From: Hyphomicrobium sp. ghe19
Lineage (GTDB): Bacteria > Pseudomonadota > Alphaproteobacteria > Rhizobiales > Hyphomicrobiaceae
DNA: 64,000 bases
NCBI RefSeq assembly: GCF_902712875.1
Contig: NZ_LR743509.1
Coordinates: forward strand, 310,001-374,000
Reading direction: 5' to 3'
In this document: positions 38,102 through 49,556 of the stretch, piece after piece
How the letters are laid out: each line of letters begins with the position of its first letter
Numbering within the stretch: position 1 is the stretch's first letter
Notes under the pieces: model-generated
What the model was told of the DNA's origin: nothing
What the model saw: only the letters and a program-made list of their open reading frames with translations
The model's database searches: none
Translations under genes and position numbers: made by a program

Positions 38102-39922
38102 TCATCCGAGGCTTTCGATCGACTCGCGCTTTTCCTCAAGTTCCAGCCAACGCGTTTCAGCCGTTTCGAGCTGAAGCTGCGCCTGTGCCAACCTTTCGCT
38201 CGCTTTGTCGAACGCCGGGCGGTCACGCGTGAATAGATCCGCGTCGGCGAGCTTCGCGGCGATCAGCTGGATTTCTTCTTCGAGTTTCGCCATTTCGAGG
38301 GGAAGCGTCGTCAGCGCGTGCTTATCCTTGAAGGTCAGTTTTTGCTTCGCCGGAGCAGCCGCCCCATTCGATTCCGCCGCTGCCTTGCGGGACGGTCCGC
38401 CGGAATTCAATTGCGATTTCTTTTTCAGACCCTCGCCTTTGCGCTGGGCGAGCATATCGGAATATCCGCCGGCATATTCGCTCCAATGACCGTCGCCGTC
38501 GGGAGCCAATACGCTCGTTACGATGCGATCTAGGAAATCGCGATCGTGGCTGACGAGCAGAAGCGTGCCTGCGTAATCCGAAAGAAGCTCCTGCAAGAGA
38601 TCGAGTGTTTCGAGATCGAGATCGTTCGTCGGCTCGTCGAGGATCAGTACGTTCGATGGCTTCGCCAGTGCTCGCGCCAGCATCAAGCGCGCTCGCTCTC
38701 CACCCGACAGAACGCGGATCGGCGAGAGTCGCTGTTCGGGAAGAAAGAGGAAGTCCTGCATGTAACTTGCGACATGCCGCGCCTTGCCATTGATGATGAC
38801 CTGGTCGCCGCGTCCGCCTGTCAGGGCGTCGGAAACCGTCCAATTGGGATTGAGCTCGTCGCGCTTCTGGTCGAGCGCTACGATTTCGAGATTGGCGCCG
38901 TGACGGATGTTGCCGCCGTCGGGGGCTATTTCTCCCGTCATCAACTTGATCAGAGTCGTTTTGCCGGCGCCGTTCGGGCCGACGATACCGAGCCGGTCGC
39001 CCCGCATCACGCGAAGATCGAGGTTTGAGACGATGTGGGTGTCGCCATAGGTTTTGGATATGCCGGTCGCTTCGACGACGAGCTTGCCCGAGAGACTGCC
39101 TTCTGAAGCGTCGAGGCGGACAGTGCCGACGGCGTGGCGCTGCTCGCGCACTTCCTGGCGCATGGCTTTCAGTTCGCGTACGCGGCGCACGTTTCGCTTG
39201 CGCCTGCCAGTGACGCCGCCATGCATCCACTGGTTTTCGCGGACGATCTTGCGATCGAGTTTATGGCGCTCGATTTCTTCCTCTTCCAGGACCTTGTCGC
39301 GCCAGTCCTCGAATGCTGCAAAGCTCTGTTCGAGGCGCCGTGTCTTAGCCCGGTCGAGCCAGACGGTCGAACGCGACAGCGTTTCGAGGAATCGGCGGTC
39401 GTGGCTGATGAGCAGCAGAGCGGAGCGCGATGCCTGCAGCGTCGATTCCAGCCATTCGATCGCGGTGAGATCGAGATGGTTTGTCGGCTCGTCGAGCAAG
39501 AGGACATCGGGCTTCGAGACGATAGCCTGCGCGAGGCCCGCGCGGCGCGCTTCGCCGCCGGAGAGCGTCTGAGGATCGCTTTCGCCGGAGAGCCCGAGCT
39601 CGCTCAGAAGGTAGTCGGCTTGATAGGGATCGTCGGTCGGGGCGAGGCCTGACTCGATATACGCGCGGACGGTCTTGAAGCCGGTAAAATCGGCTTCTTG
39701 CCGGAGATAGCGAATGCTCGCGTTCGGATGTGCGAAGCGTTCGCCGCGATCGGGTTCGACCAATCCAGCGGCGATTTTCAGCAGCGTCGATTTTCCGGAA
39801 CCATTGCGGCCGACGAGGCAGACGCGATCGCCTGGGGCGACGGTCAGTTCGGCGCCTTCGAGCAGCGGGGTTCCGCCGAAGGTCAGGTTGATGTCTTTGA
39901 GCGTAATGAGAGGAGGTGCCAT
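38102..39922 (-). CDS. ABC-F family ATPase (Uup-like)
   Basis: A 606-residue soluble tandem ABC protein. NBD1 has GRNGSGKSTLLKIAAG, LSGGEARRAGLAQA and LLLDEPTNHLDL. A basic linker (about residues 225-290) follows. NBD2 has GPNGAGKTTLIKLMTG, LSGGERARLMLARAL and LILDEPTNDLDL. A C-terminal coiled coil (about 530-606, LPLEMAKLEEEIQLIAAKL) is like that of Uup. ABC-F proteins act at the ribosome, or on branched DNA in the case of Uup. No membrane segments. ATG 39922 has AGGGG upstream; the 20-residue longer form is unlikely. Confidence 0.92.
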   Translation of the reverse strand: MAPPLITLKDINLTFGGTPLLEGAELTVAPGDRVCLVGRNGSGKSTLLKIAAGLVEPDRGERFAHPNASIRYLRQEADFTGFKTVRAYIESGLAPTDDPYQADYLLSELGLSGESDPQTLSGGEARRAGLAQAIVSKPDVLLLDEPTNHLDLTAIEWLESTLQASRSALLLISHDRRFLETLSRSTVWLDRAKTRRLEQSFAAFEDWRDKVLEEEEIERHKLDRKIVRENQWMHGGVTGRRKRNVRRVRELKAMRQEVREQRHAVGTVRLDASEGSLSGKLVVEATGISKTYGDTHIVSNLDLRVMRGDRLGIVGPNGAGKTTLIKLMTGEIAPDGGNIRHGANLEIVALDQKRDELNPNWTVSDALTGGRGDQVIINGKARHVASYMQDFLFLPEQRLSPIRVLSGGERARLMLARALAKPSNVLILDEPTNDLDLETLDLLQELLSDYAGTLLLVSHDRDFLDRIVTSVLAPDGDGHWSEYAGGYSDMLAQRKGEGLKKKSQLNSGGPSRKAAAESNGAAAPAKQKLTFKDKHALTTLPLEMAKLEEEIQLIAAKLADADLFTRDRPAFDKASERLAQAQLQLETAETRWLELEEKRESIESLG

Positions 39923-40061
39923 GAGGCCCCTCGTAGCGGTGGACGCGCGCCGGATCAATCCTTGCGGTGGCCTCGCGGTCATTTGCCGAAGACGCGGCGA
40001 GCGTTAGCCACAAATGCGGGAAGTGCGTTTTGCCGCACTAATTTCCCGCGGGGATATTCCG

Positions 40062-40277
40062 TCAGCAGCAGCGGCTGATTTTGCCGCCGCCTTCGCCGTA
40101 TCGGCTCGCCTGACGTTCGCGGAAGAAATCCTCGTAGCTCATAACGGGTTCATCCGGGTGAGCACGGCGTCGGTGGGCGACGTAGGCATCGTAGTCGGGC
40201 ACGCCGACCATTAGCCGCGCGGTCTTCGCGACGCCGGTTGCAAACTTAAACAGCAGGCTGGTGCTGGATATCCGCAT
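40062..40277 (-). CDS. YbdD/YjiX family protein
   Basis: A 71-residue protein with the family core MVGVPDYDAYVAHRRRAHPDEPVMSYEDFFRERQASRYG. It starts 3 nt after the cstA stop on the same strand, the usual arrangement. In Escherichia coli, YbdD/YjiX acts with CstA/BtsT in pyruvate uptake. The C-terminus ends with two cysteines (ISRCC). Confidence 0.92.
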   Translation of the reverse strand: MRISSTSLLFKFATGVAKTARLMVGVPDYDAYVAHRRRAHPDEPVMSYEDFFRERQASRYGEGGGKISRCC

Positions 40278-40280
40278 GCA

Positions 40281-42332
40281 TCACTCCGCCGCAACCATCG
40301 CGCTCTCCCGAGCCGAAACATTCGGATCGGCGAGCGCCTTCATCACTGCCGCAAGCCCAAATCCCGCCATGGCGACAACAAGCGCGATCAAGAGTCCCGT
40401 GAGCGTAGCGTTCAGGTAGTCGTTGAAGATGATGCGCTGCATGTCCTCGACTGATTTGGCGGGCGCAAGGACCTGGCCAGAGGCGAGCGCGTTCGAGAAC
40501 TTCGCCGCGTGCGACAGAAAGCCGATAGCCGGATTCTCGCTAGAAATTTTCTGCCAGCCGGCGGTCAGCGTGCAGATCGCGACCCAGATCGCGGGCGCGA
40601 GCGTCACCCAAGCGTAGCGCTGCCGTTTCATTTTGAAGAGGATGACCGTGCAGAGCGTCAGCGCGATGCAGGCTAGCATCTGGTTCGCAATTCCGAATAG
40701 CGGCCAAAGCGTGTTGATGCCGCCCAAGGGATCGACGACGCCCTGGTAGAGAAAATAGCCCCAGCCGGCGACGGCGATGGCAGTTGCCCCGATGTTTGCC
40801 GTCCATGAGCGGGTATCCCGCAACGCCGGGCTTATTGTTCCCATCAGATCCTGGATCATGAAGCGGGCGACGCGCGTTCCAGCATCGATGGTCGTCAGAA
40901 TGAAGAGCGCCTCGAAGAGAATGGCGAAGTGATACCAGAACGCCATCATGGCTTTGCCGCCAATGGCGCTGGAGAGAATTTCGGCCATGCCGACGGCGAG
41001 CGTCGGTGCGCCGCCGGTGCGTGAGAGGATTGTCGCCTCGCCGACGTGGGCTGCGGTTTCCCTCAGCGCGTCGGGCGTGATGGCGAAGCCCCAGCCGGAG
41101 ATCGCTGCAGCGGCCGTTTCCGGGGTCGTCCCGATCAGGGCTGCCGGGCTGTTCAGCGCGAAGTAGAGACCTGGGTCGAGCGTTGATGCTGCGACGAGCG
41201 CCATGATGGCGACGAAGCTTTCCATCAGCATCGCGCCGTAGCCGATGAAGCGGGCATTGACCTCGTTGTCGAGCATCTTCGGCGTCGTTCCGGACGCGAC
41301 GAGCGAGTGGAAGCCCGAGATCGCGCCGCAGGCGATGGTGATGAACAGGAACGGGAAGAGGCTGCCGGCGAAAACGGGTCCGCTGCCGTCGATGAATTTC
41401 GTAACGGCCGGCATCCGGAGTTCAGGCAGAACGAAGAAGATGCCGATCGCCAGGCCCGCGATGGTGCCGATTTTCAGGAATGTCGACAGGTAGTCGCGAG
41501 GCGCCAGCAGCGTCCACACCGGCAAAACGGCGGCGACGAAGCCATAGGCGATCAGCATCATCGAAAGCTGCTCGCCGGAATAGTTGAACATCGGTCCGAG
41601 CGTCGGGTCTTCGGCAACGTGGCGGCCGAAGATCAAAGACAGCATCAACAAGCCAAAGCCGATCAGCGACATCTCGGCGATCCGGCCGGGCCGAATGTAG
41701 CGGCCGTAAAAACCCATGAAGACGGCGATCGGGATCGTCATCATCACGGTGAAGGTCGCCCACGGGCTTTGCTTCAAGGCTTTGACGACGACAAGCGCAA
41801 GGACCGCCAGCAAGATGACCATGATGAGGAGGACGCCGATCATCGCGATGGTTCCGGCGGTGCTGCCAAGCTCGGTGCGGATCATCTCGCCGAGGGAGCG
41901 CCCGTCGCGACGCGTCGAGGCCCAAAGCATGATGAAATCCTGAACGGCGCCGGCGAAGATCACGCCGAATATCAGCCACAGCGTTCCGGGCAGATAACCC
42001 ATCTGTGCCGCGAGCACGGGGCCGACGAGCGGACCTGCACCGGCGATGGCTGCGAAGTGGTGGCCGAAGAGGACAGTTTTATCGGTCGGGCAGTAGTCCA
42101 GCCCGTCGTTGAAGCGCTGGGCCGGGGTCAGTCGCTTCGGATCGAGTTGCAATACGCGGTCGGCGATGAAGCGGCTGTAGAAACGGTATGCGAGGAGGTA
42201 GGAGCAGATCGCTGCGGATACGAGCCAGATGGCGTTGATCGTTTCGCCGCGCGATAAAGCGACGATGGCAAGCGAGATCGCGCCGAGTACAGCGACAGCC
42301 ACCCAAGTGAGATTCAAGCGCCAGTTAAGCAT
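40281..42332 (-). CDS. cstA: CstA/BtsT-type carbon starvation protein (pyruvate/peptide transporter)
   Basis: A 683-residue polytopic inner-membrane protein of usual CstA length. It has the CstA core segments GHHFAAIAGAGPLVGPVLAAQMGYLPG and FIMLWASTRRDGRSLGEMIR, then about 16-18 hydrophobic helices. CstA and BtsT import pyruvate (CstA also peptides) during carbon limitation. The start at 42332 is chosen because the first helix begins directly after it; an upstream in-frame extension to 42458 has no ribosome site and approaches the tRNA-Ala gene. Confidence 0.93.
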   Translation of the reverse strand: MLNWRLNLTWVAVAVLGAISLAIVALSRGETINAIWLVSAAICSYLLAYRFYSRFIADRVLQLDPKRLTPAQRFNDGLDYCPTDKTVLFGHHFAAIAGAGPLVGPVLAAQMGYLPGTLWLIFGVIFAGAVQDFIMLWASTRRDGRSLGEMIRTELGSTAGTIAMIGVLLIMVILLAVLALVVVKALKQSPWATFTVMMTIPIAVFMGFYGRYIRPGRIAEMSLIGFGLLMLSLIFGRHVAEDPTLGPMFNYSGEQLSMMLIAYGFVAAVLPVWTLLAPRDYLSTFLKIGTIAGLAIGIFFVLPELRMPAVTKFIDGSGPVFAGSLFPFLFITIACGAISGFHSLVASGTTPKMLDNEVNARFIGYGAMLMESFVAIMALVAASTLDPGLYFALNSPAALIGTTPETAAAAISGWGFAITPDALRETAAHVGEATILSRTGGAPTLAVGMAEILSSAIGGKAMMAFWYHFAILFEALFILTTIDAGTRVARFMIQDLMGTISPALRDTRSWTANIGATAIAVAGWGYFLYQGVVDPLGGINTLWPLFGIANQMLACIALTLCTVILFKMKRQRYAWVTLAPAIWVAICTLTAGWQKISSENPAIGFLSHAAKFSNALASGQVLAPAKSVEDMQRIIFNDYLNATLTGLLIALVVAMAGFGLAAVMKALADPNVSARESAMVAAE

Positions 42333-42476
42333 CGTTCCGTCCCTATCGTTCGCGATTATGGCTCGCAAATCGGTTCGGGGACGGAGACTACATAAAAAGG
42401 CGAAGGAGAACAGCCGTATCGGCGGTCGCGGGGCGATGCGCCTAATCGGCCAAGCCAAATTGGCTCAAGAGTGGAT

Positions 42477-42552
<76 letters not shown>

Positions 42553-42642
42553 GAACCATTCCAATCGGCGGGGCTGGATCCCACCGAAGTCGTGCCTGAT
42601 AAGTCGTCTTGAAGGAAACTGCAAGAACGTTTCAGAGCTTTT

Positions 42643-44598
<1,956 letters not shown>

Positions 44599-44674
44599 CC
44601 GCGATGCTTGTCTGTCGTCTCGCCTTCAATCTCACGGGTGCGACCCGGATCATTCGGGAACGGGGAGAACGCAA

Positions 44675-45304
44675 TTGATCATTGCGATCGATGGTCCGGC
44701 CGCATCGGGCAAAGGCACTCTCGCAAAGCGTATTGCGGCTCATTTCGGATTGGCGTGGCTGGACACCGGCCTTCTCTATCGCGCTGTTGCCAGGGACATC
44801 CTCGCAACTGGCGGTGATTTGGAAGATGTTCAGGCGGCGACGGCCGCCGCGAAATCGGTGAAGGCCGACAGCCTGGATGACACCGCATTGCGGGGGCCGC
44901 GCGCCGGTGATGCGGCATCGATCGTGGCTAAAATTCCCGAGGTGCGTGCGGCGTTGCTCGAATATCAACGAGCATTCGCCCGGCAGGCTGGCGGCGCCGT
45001 TCTCGATGGCCGCGATATCGGCACGGTCGTGTGTCCGGATGCGCCGGTGAAAATCTTCGTAACTGCTTCCGATGAAGCCCGCGCGATGCGGCGCTTTCTG
45101 GAGCATCAGTCACGCGGCGATAGCATCACCTACGACGAGCTTCTTGCCGATATCCGGCGAAGGGATGCGCGCGATAGCGGCCGTTCCGCAGCCCCGATGT
45201 ACGCTGCCGACGACGCCGTTCATCTCGATACGACGGCGCTGGACGCAGATCAGGCATTCGCCGCGGCATTGCAATTGATCGAGCTCGCCAGCAACGAGCG
45301 CTGA
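44675..45304 (+). CDS. cmk: (d)CMP kinase
   Basis: A 209-residue nucleotide kinase phosphorylating CMP and dCMP. P-loop [23 protein letters not shown], then [34 protein letters not shown] and [14 protein letters not shown] are all present. TTG 44675 has GGGGAG 7 nt upstream and begins exactly at the P-loop strand; a frame open from ATG 44579 would add 32 unrelated residues. aroA-cmk-rpsA order is conserved in alphaproteobacteria; here the pyruvate dehydrogenase genes are inserted between cmk and rpsA. Confidence 0.92.
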   Translation: MIIAIDGPAASGKGTLAKRIAAHFGLAWLDTGLLYRAVARDILATGGDLEDVQAATAAAKSVKADSLDDTALRGPRAGDAASIVAKIPEVRAALLEYQRAFARQAGGAVLDGRDIGTVVCPDAPVKIFVTASDEARAMRRFLEHQSRGDSITYDELLADIRRRDARDSGRSAAPMYAADDAVHLDTTALDADQAFAAALQLIELASNER

Positions 45305-45536
45305 TCGACCGGCTTTACTATGTCCATTTTGACGCGATGTGCGCTCAGGTGAAGTCCGAAGCAGTCAATAGGTCCCGGCCGCTCAGCGTACGCTTCATAA
45401 ACCATTTTTGATTGCGAGACGCTTCGGCGCCGCCCATAGCTTTGTGGTAAACTATTTCAAGTATGCCGCAGGTCGAACCGAGATGGCCGTCTCGGGGTTT
45501 CACGAGTCTCCCCGATGCAGGGGAACAAGGGATGCC

Positions 45537-48215
45537 ATGGGCAAGAACGAGCAGAAGGTCGTGAAGCCGGAAGATCCGGAAATCCGCGATTGGACGGACT
45601 CGATATCGTCCGTTATCGCGTATGGCGGAACGGAACGCGCCGACAATATTCTGGAAGAAGTCGTCGAACGGGCGCGGGCCAGCGGTGCGGCAATTCCTTT
45701 TGCATCGAGCACCGCCTACATCAACACCATCAGCGTCGACGACGAAGCAAAGCTCCCCGGGAATCGCGAACTCGAACATCGGATCTCGGCCGCTATCCGC
45801 TGGAACGCGGCCGCTTTGGTGCTGCGTGCGAACAAAGAGTCGACGGAGCTTGGTGGACACATCGCAAGCTACCAGTCCGCGGCGATGCTGTACGAAACCG
45901 GCTTCAATCACTTCTGGCACGCGCCGTCCGAGAGCCACGGCGGCGATCTCATTCTTATCCAGGGGCATTCGTCGCCGGGAATCTATGCGCGTGCGTTCTT
46001 AGAGGGCCGGCTCGATGAAGACCGGCTTCTGCATTTTCGGCGCGAGGTCGGTGGGCGCGGGCTTCCGTCCTATCCGCATCCTTGGTTGATGCCGGATTTC
46101 TGGCAGTTCCCCACGGTCTCGATGGGTCTCGGGCCGTTGATGGCGATCTATCAGGCGCGTTTTCTCAAGTATCTCCACGCACGCGGATTGGCCGACACGG
46201 AAGATCGCAAGGTTTGGGTTTTCTGCGGCGACGGTGAGATGGACGAGCCGGAAAGTCTCGGCGCGATTTCGCTCGCGGGACGCGAAAAGCTCGACAACCT
46301 GATCTTCGTCGTGAATTGCAATTTGCAGCGGCTGGATGGGCCGGTGCGCGGCAACGGAAAAATCATCCAGGAACTCGAGCGCAATTTCCGCGGGGCGGGC
46401 TGGAATGTTCTCAAGGTCATTTGGGGCTCGCAATGGGACGAGCTTCTGGCGCGCGATACGACCGGCAAGCTTCGCCAGTTGATGGAAGAGTGCGTCGACG
46501 GCGAATATCAGGTTTTCAAGTCGCGTGACGGCGCCTTCATCCGCAAGCACTTCTTCGGGCGCTATCCGGAAACGGCGGCGCTCGTCGAGGATTGGTCGGA
46601 TGAGAAGATCTGGCGCTTGACGCGCGGCGGGCACGATCCGTCGAAAGTTTACGCGGCATATGCGGCGGCGACGCAGCAAAAAGGCCAGCCGACGTGCATC
46701 CTGGCGAAAACCGTCAAGGGCTACGGTATGGGTCAGGCGGGCGAAGGCACGATGCTCGCTCATCAATCGAAGAAGATGGATGTCGACGCGCTTCGCCAAT
46801 TCCGCGATCGCTTCAAAGTACCGGTGACCGACGAGCAGTTGGCCGAATTGCCTTTCATTCGATTCCCGAAGGGTTCGCCCGAGGACGAATACCTGCACAA
46901 GACGCGGCGCAATCTCGGCGGTTATCTGCCGTCGCGCCGGCGCAAGTCGTCGGTAACGCTTCAGGCGCCGCCGCTGTCGTTGTTCGAGTCACAGCTCAAA
47001 GGGTCCGAAGGCCGCGAAATTTCGACGACGATGGCGTTCGTGCGAATCCTGACCGCGCTGATGCGCGACAAGCAGCTTGGCCGGCGCATCGTTCCGATCG
47101 TGCCCGACGAGAGCCGCACCTTCGGCATGGAAGGCATGTTCCGGCAGTTCGGTATCTTCAGTCAGGTCGGTCAGCTTTACCGGCCGGAGGATGCCGATCA
47201 GCTGATGTTCTACAAGGAAGACAAGTCCGGCCAGATGCTGCAGGAAGGCATCAATGAGGCCGGTGCGATGGCATCGTGGATTGCTGCGGCGACGAGCTAT
47301 TCGACGTCGGATGTGCCGATGGTGCCATTCTATATCTTCTATTCGATGTTCGGTTTTCAGCGCATCGGTGATCTTGCGTGGGCCGCTGGCGATGAGCGCT
47401 GCCGCGGCTTCCTGCTTGGCGGCACATCGGGGCGTACGACGCTCAACGGCGAGGGCCTCCAGCACGAGGATGGCCACAGCCATCTCATCTCGGCGACGGT
47501 ACCGAACTGCATCTCGTACGATGCGACTTTCAACTACGAGGTCGCGGTCATCATCCAGAACGGCATGAAACGCATGCTGACGGATCAGGAGGACGTCTTC
47601 TTCTATCTGACGCTTCTGAACGAGAACTATGAGCATCCGCCGATGCCGGAGGGCGTCGAGGACGGCATCATCAAGGGGATGTATTTGTTCCGCGGTGCGC
47701 CCGATGGTGCGCCGGGCCACAAAGTTCAGCTCATGGGCTCGGGTGCGATCCTGCGCGAAGTCATCGCGGCTGCCGATCTGCTGCGTGACGATTGGGGCGT
47801 GCCTGCCGATATCTGGAGCGTGACGAGCTTTACGGAGCTTGCACGAGAAGCGCATGACGTCGAGCGATGGAACCTTCTGCATCCGACCGAGACGCCGCGT
47901 GTCCCGTATGTGAAGCAGAAGATATCCGAGCGCGGCGAGGGACCGGTGATCGCCTCGACCGATTACATGAAGCTTTACGCCGATCAGGTCCGGCCTTCGG
48001 TTCCGAACCGGTATTCGGTTCTCGGCACGGATGGTTTCGGGCGTTCCGATTATCGCCGGACGCTCCGCTATTTCTTCGAGGTCGACCGGCATTTCGTGAC
48101 GGTTGCTAGCCTCAAGGCTCTTGCCGACGAGAACAAGATTCCGTCCATCAAGGTTGCCGAAGCGATCGCGAAATACGGGATCGATCCCGATAAGGCCAAT
48201 CCCACGCACAGCTGA
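45537..48215 (+). CDS. aceE: Pyruvate dehydrogenase E1 component, homodimeric type
   Basis: An 892-residue thiamine-diphosphate enzyme that decarboxylates pyruvate and reductively acetylates the E2 lipoyl group. The TPP motif is FCGDGEMDEPES...VVNCNLQRLDGP, and HASPGIYAR-like substrate-site sequence (HSSPGIYARAFLEG) is present. The length and single-chain form mark the homodimeric E1 typical of gammaproteobacteria, unlike the PdhA/PdhB pair of most alphaproteobacteria. AAGGG upstream supports the ATG at 45537. The E2 gene follows 18 bp later. Confidence 0.95.
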   Translation: MGKNEQKVVKPEDPEIRDWTDSISSVIAYGGTERADNILEEVVERARASGAAIPFASSTAYINTISVDDEAKLPGNRELEHRISAAIRWNAAALVLRANKESTELGGHIASYQSAAMLYETGFNHFWHAPSESHGGDLILIQGHSSPGIYARAFLEGRLDEDRLLHFRREVGGRGLPSYPHPWLMPDFWQFPTVSMGLGPLMAIYQARFLKYLHARGLADTEDRKVWVFCGDGEMDEPESLGAISLAGREKLDNLIFVVNCNLQRLDGPVRGNGKIIQELERNFRGAGWNVLKVIWGSQWDELLARDTTGKLRQLMEECVDGEYQVFKSRDGAFIRKHFFGRYPETAALVEDWSDEKIWRLTRGGHDPSKVYAAYAAATQQKGQPTCILAKTVKGYGMGQAGEGTMLAHQSKKMDVDALRQFRDRFKVPVTDEQLAELPFIRFPKGSPEDEYLHKTRRNLGGYLPSRRRKSSVTLQAPPLSLFESQLKGSEGREISTTMAFVRILTALMRDKQLGRRIVPIVPDESRTFGMEGMFRQFGIFSQVGQLYRPEDADQLMFYKEDKSGQMLQEGINEAGAMASWIAAATSYSTSDVPMVPFYIFYSMFGFQRIGDLAWAAGDERCRGFLLGGTSGRTTLNGEGLQHEDGHSHLISATVPNCISYDATFNYEVAVIIQNGMKRMLTDQEDVFFYLTLLNENYEHPPMPEGVEDGIIKGMYLFRGAPDGAPGHKVQLMGSGAILREVIAAADLLRDDWGVPADIWSVTSFTELAREAHDVERWNLLHPTETPRVPYVKQKISERGEGPVIASTDYMKLYADQVRPSVPNRYSVLGTDGFGRSDYRRTLRYFFEVDRHFVTVASLKALADENKIPSIKVAEAIAKYGIDPDKANPTHS

Positions 48216-48233
48216 CAGAACAGGTTTCGATAC

Positions 48234-49547
48234 ATGCCGCTCGTCGACGTCAAGGTGCCGAACATCGGTGATTTCGAGAATGTGCCCGTCGTCGAAATTC
48301 AAGTGAAGCCTGGCGACAACGTGAAGCTCGACGATCCGTTGATCACGCTCGAGAGCGACAAGGCTGCGATGGACGTGCCTGCGCCCTTTCAAGGCCGGGT
48401 GGCGGAAATTCTCGTCTCCATCGGCGACAAGGTGAGCGAAGGCATCGCGATCGTGAAGCTCGATACTTCGGGTGATACGAAGTCCGAAGCGCCGGCAGGC
48501 AGCGCGAAGGGTGCCAACAAGTCCGGCAAGTCCGAGGCGGCGGCGAAAACGGCGAGTGAATCCGAAAAGCAGAAGTCCGTCGAAGCAACCCCTGAAGCAA
48601 AAGACGCGGGATCGATACCTCCGCCGGGTGATTTCGGGTCGGTTTATGCGAGCCCATCAGTCCGGCGCATCGCGCGCGACCTCGACGTTGATCTGACGAA
48701 GGTCAAAGGAACGGGCGACAAGGGCCGCATCACGAAAGACGATGTCAAAGCCTATATCGCGCGGAGCGGTCAGCCCGCGGTGGCGCCGGGTGCTGGTGCG
48801 GGCCAGATGACGGGCATCCCGGAAATTCCGGCCCAGGATTTCTCGAAGTACGGGCCGGTCGAAACGAAGCCGATGTCGCGGCTGAAAAGATTGACCGGGC
48901 CGAACCTGCATCGCGCATGGCTCAACGTTCCGCATGTCACCAATTCCGACGAAGCCGATATCACCGATCTCGAGGCCTATCGCCGGGATCTCGACGCGAC
49001 GGCGAAGGACAAGGGTTATCGCGTGACGCTTGTCGCATTTCTGCTGAAGGCCTCGGTATCGGCGCTGAAGGAATATCCGGACGTCAATTCGTCTCTTGCG
49101 CCGGGCAAAGATGCGCTCATCCTCAAGCGCTACTACAACATCGGTGTTGCGGTCGACACGCCGGACGGACTTGTCGTGCCGGTCATTCGCGACGTCGATC
49201 GCAAGGGTGTCCTCGAATTGAGCCAGGAGCTGACGGCCGTTTCCGCTCGCATGCGCGACGGCAAGATCACGCCGACGGATATTCAAGGCGCGACGTTCTC
49301 GATATCGAGCCTCGGCGGCATCGGGGGCACAGGTTTCACACCTATCGTCAACGCACCGGAGGTCGCCATTCTGGGAGCGGTGCGCGCACAGATGAAGCCT
49401 CAGTGGGACGGTTCCGCATTTCAGCCGCGGCTGATGCTGCCGCTCTGTCTTTCTTACGATCATCGCGTGGTCGATGGTGCGCTTGCCGCACGGTTCTTGA
49501 GAAAGATCTGCGATGCGCTGGCCGATGTTCGGCAGCTGGTCTTGTAG
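48234..49547 (+). CDS. aceF: Dihydrolipoyl acetyltransferase, E2 of pyruvate dehydrogenase
   Basis: A 437-residue E2 with one lipoyl domain (lipoyl Lys in LESDKAAMDVP, about residue 44), an Ala/Lys-rich linker, an E1/E3-binding domain (YASPSVRRIARDLDVDLTKVKGTG, about 140-175), and the catalytic domain ending with SYDHRVVDGALAARFL (catalytic His and Asp). It forms the structural core of the complex and transfers acetyl to CoA. Only one lipoyl domain is present, compared with three in Escherichia coli. Confidence 0.95.
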   Translation: MPLVDVKVPNIGDFENVPVVEIQVKPGDNVKLDDPLITLESDKAAMDVPAPFQGRVAEILVSIGDKVSEGIAIVKLDTSGDTKSEAPAGSAKGANKSGKSEAAAKTASESEKQKSVEATPEAKDAGSIPPPGDFGSVYASPSVRRIARDLDVDLTKVKGTGDKGRITKDDVKAYIARSGQPAVAPGAGAGQMTGIPEIPAQDFSKYGPVETKPMSRLKRLTGPNLHRAWLNVPHVTNSDEADITDLEAYRRDLDATAKDKGYRVTLVAFLLKASVSALKEYPDVNSSLAPGKDALILKRYYNIGVAVDTPDGLVVPVIRDVDRKGVLELSQELTAVSARMRDGKITPTDIQGATFSISSLGGIGGTGFTPIVNAPEVAILGAVRAQMKPQWDGSAFQPRLMLPLCLSYDHRVVDGALAARFLRKICDALADVRQLVL

Positions 49548-49556
49548 GGCGCAGGA

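Noticed and set aside
46989..48392. 467-codon open frame on the minus strand
   Set aside because: It lies opposite aceE and the start of aceF. No recognisable domain; codon pattern is the mirror of the highly expressed sense genes.
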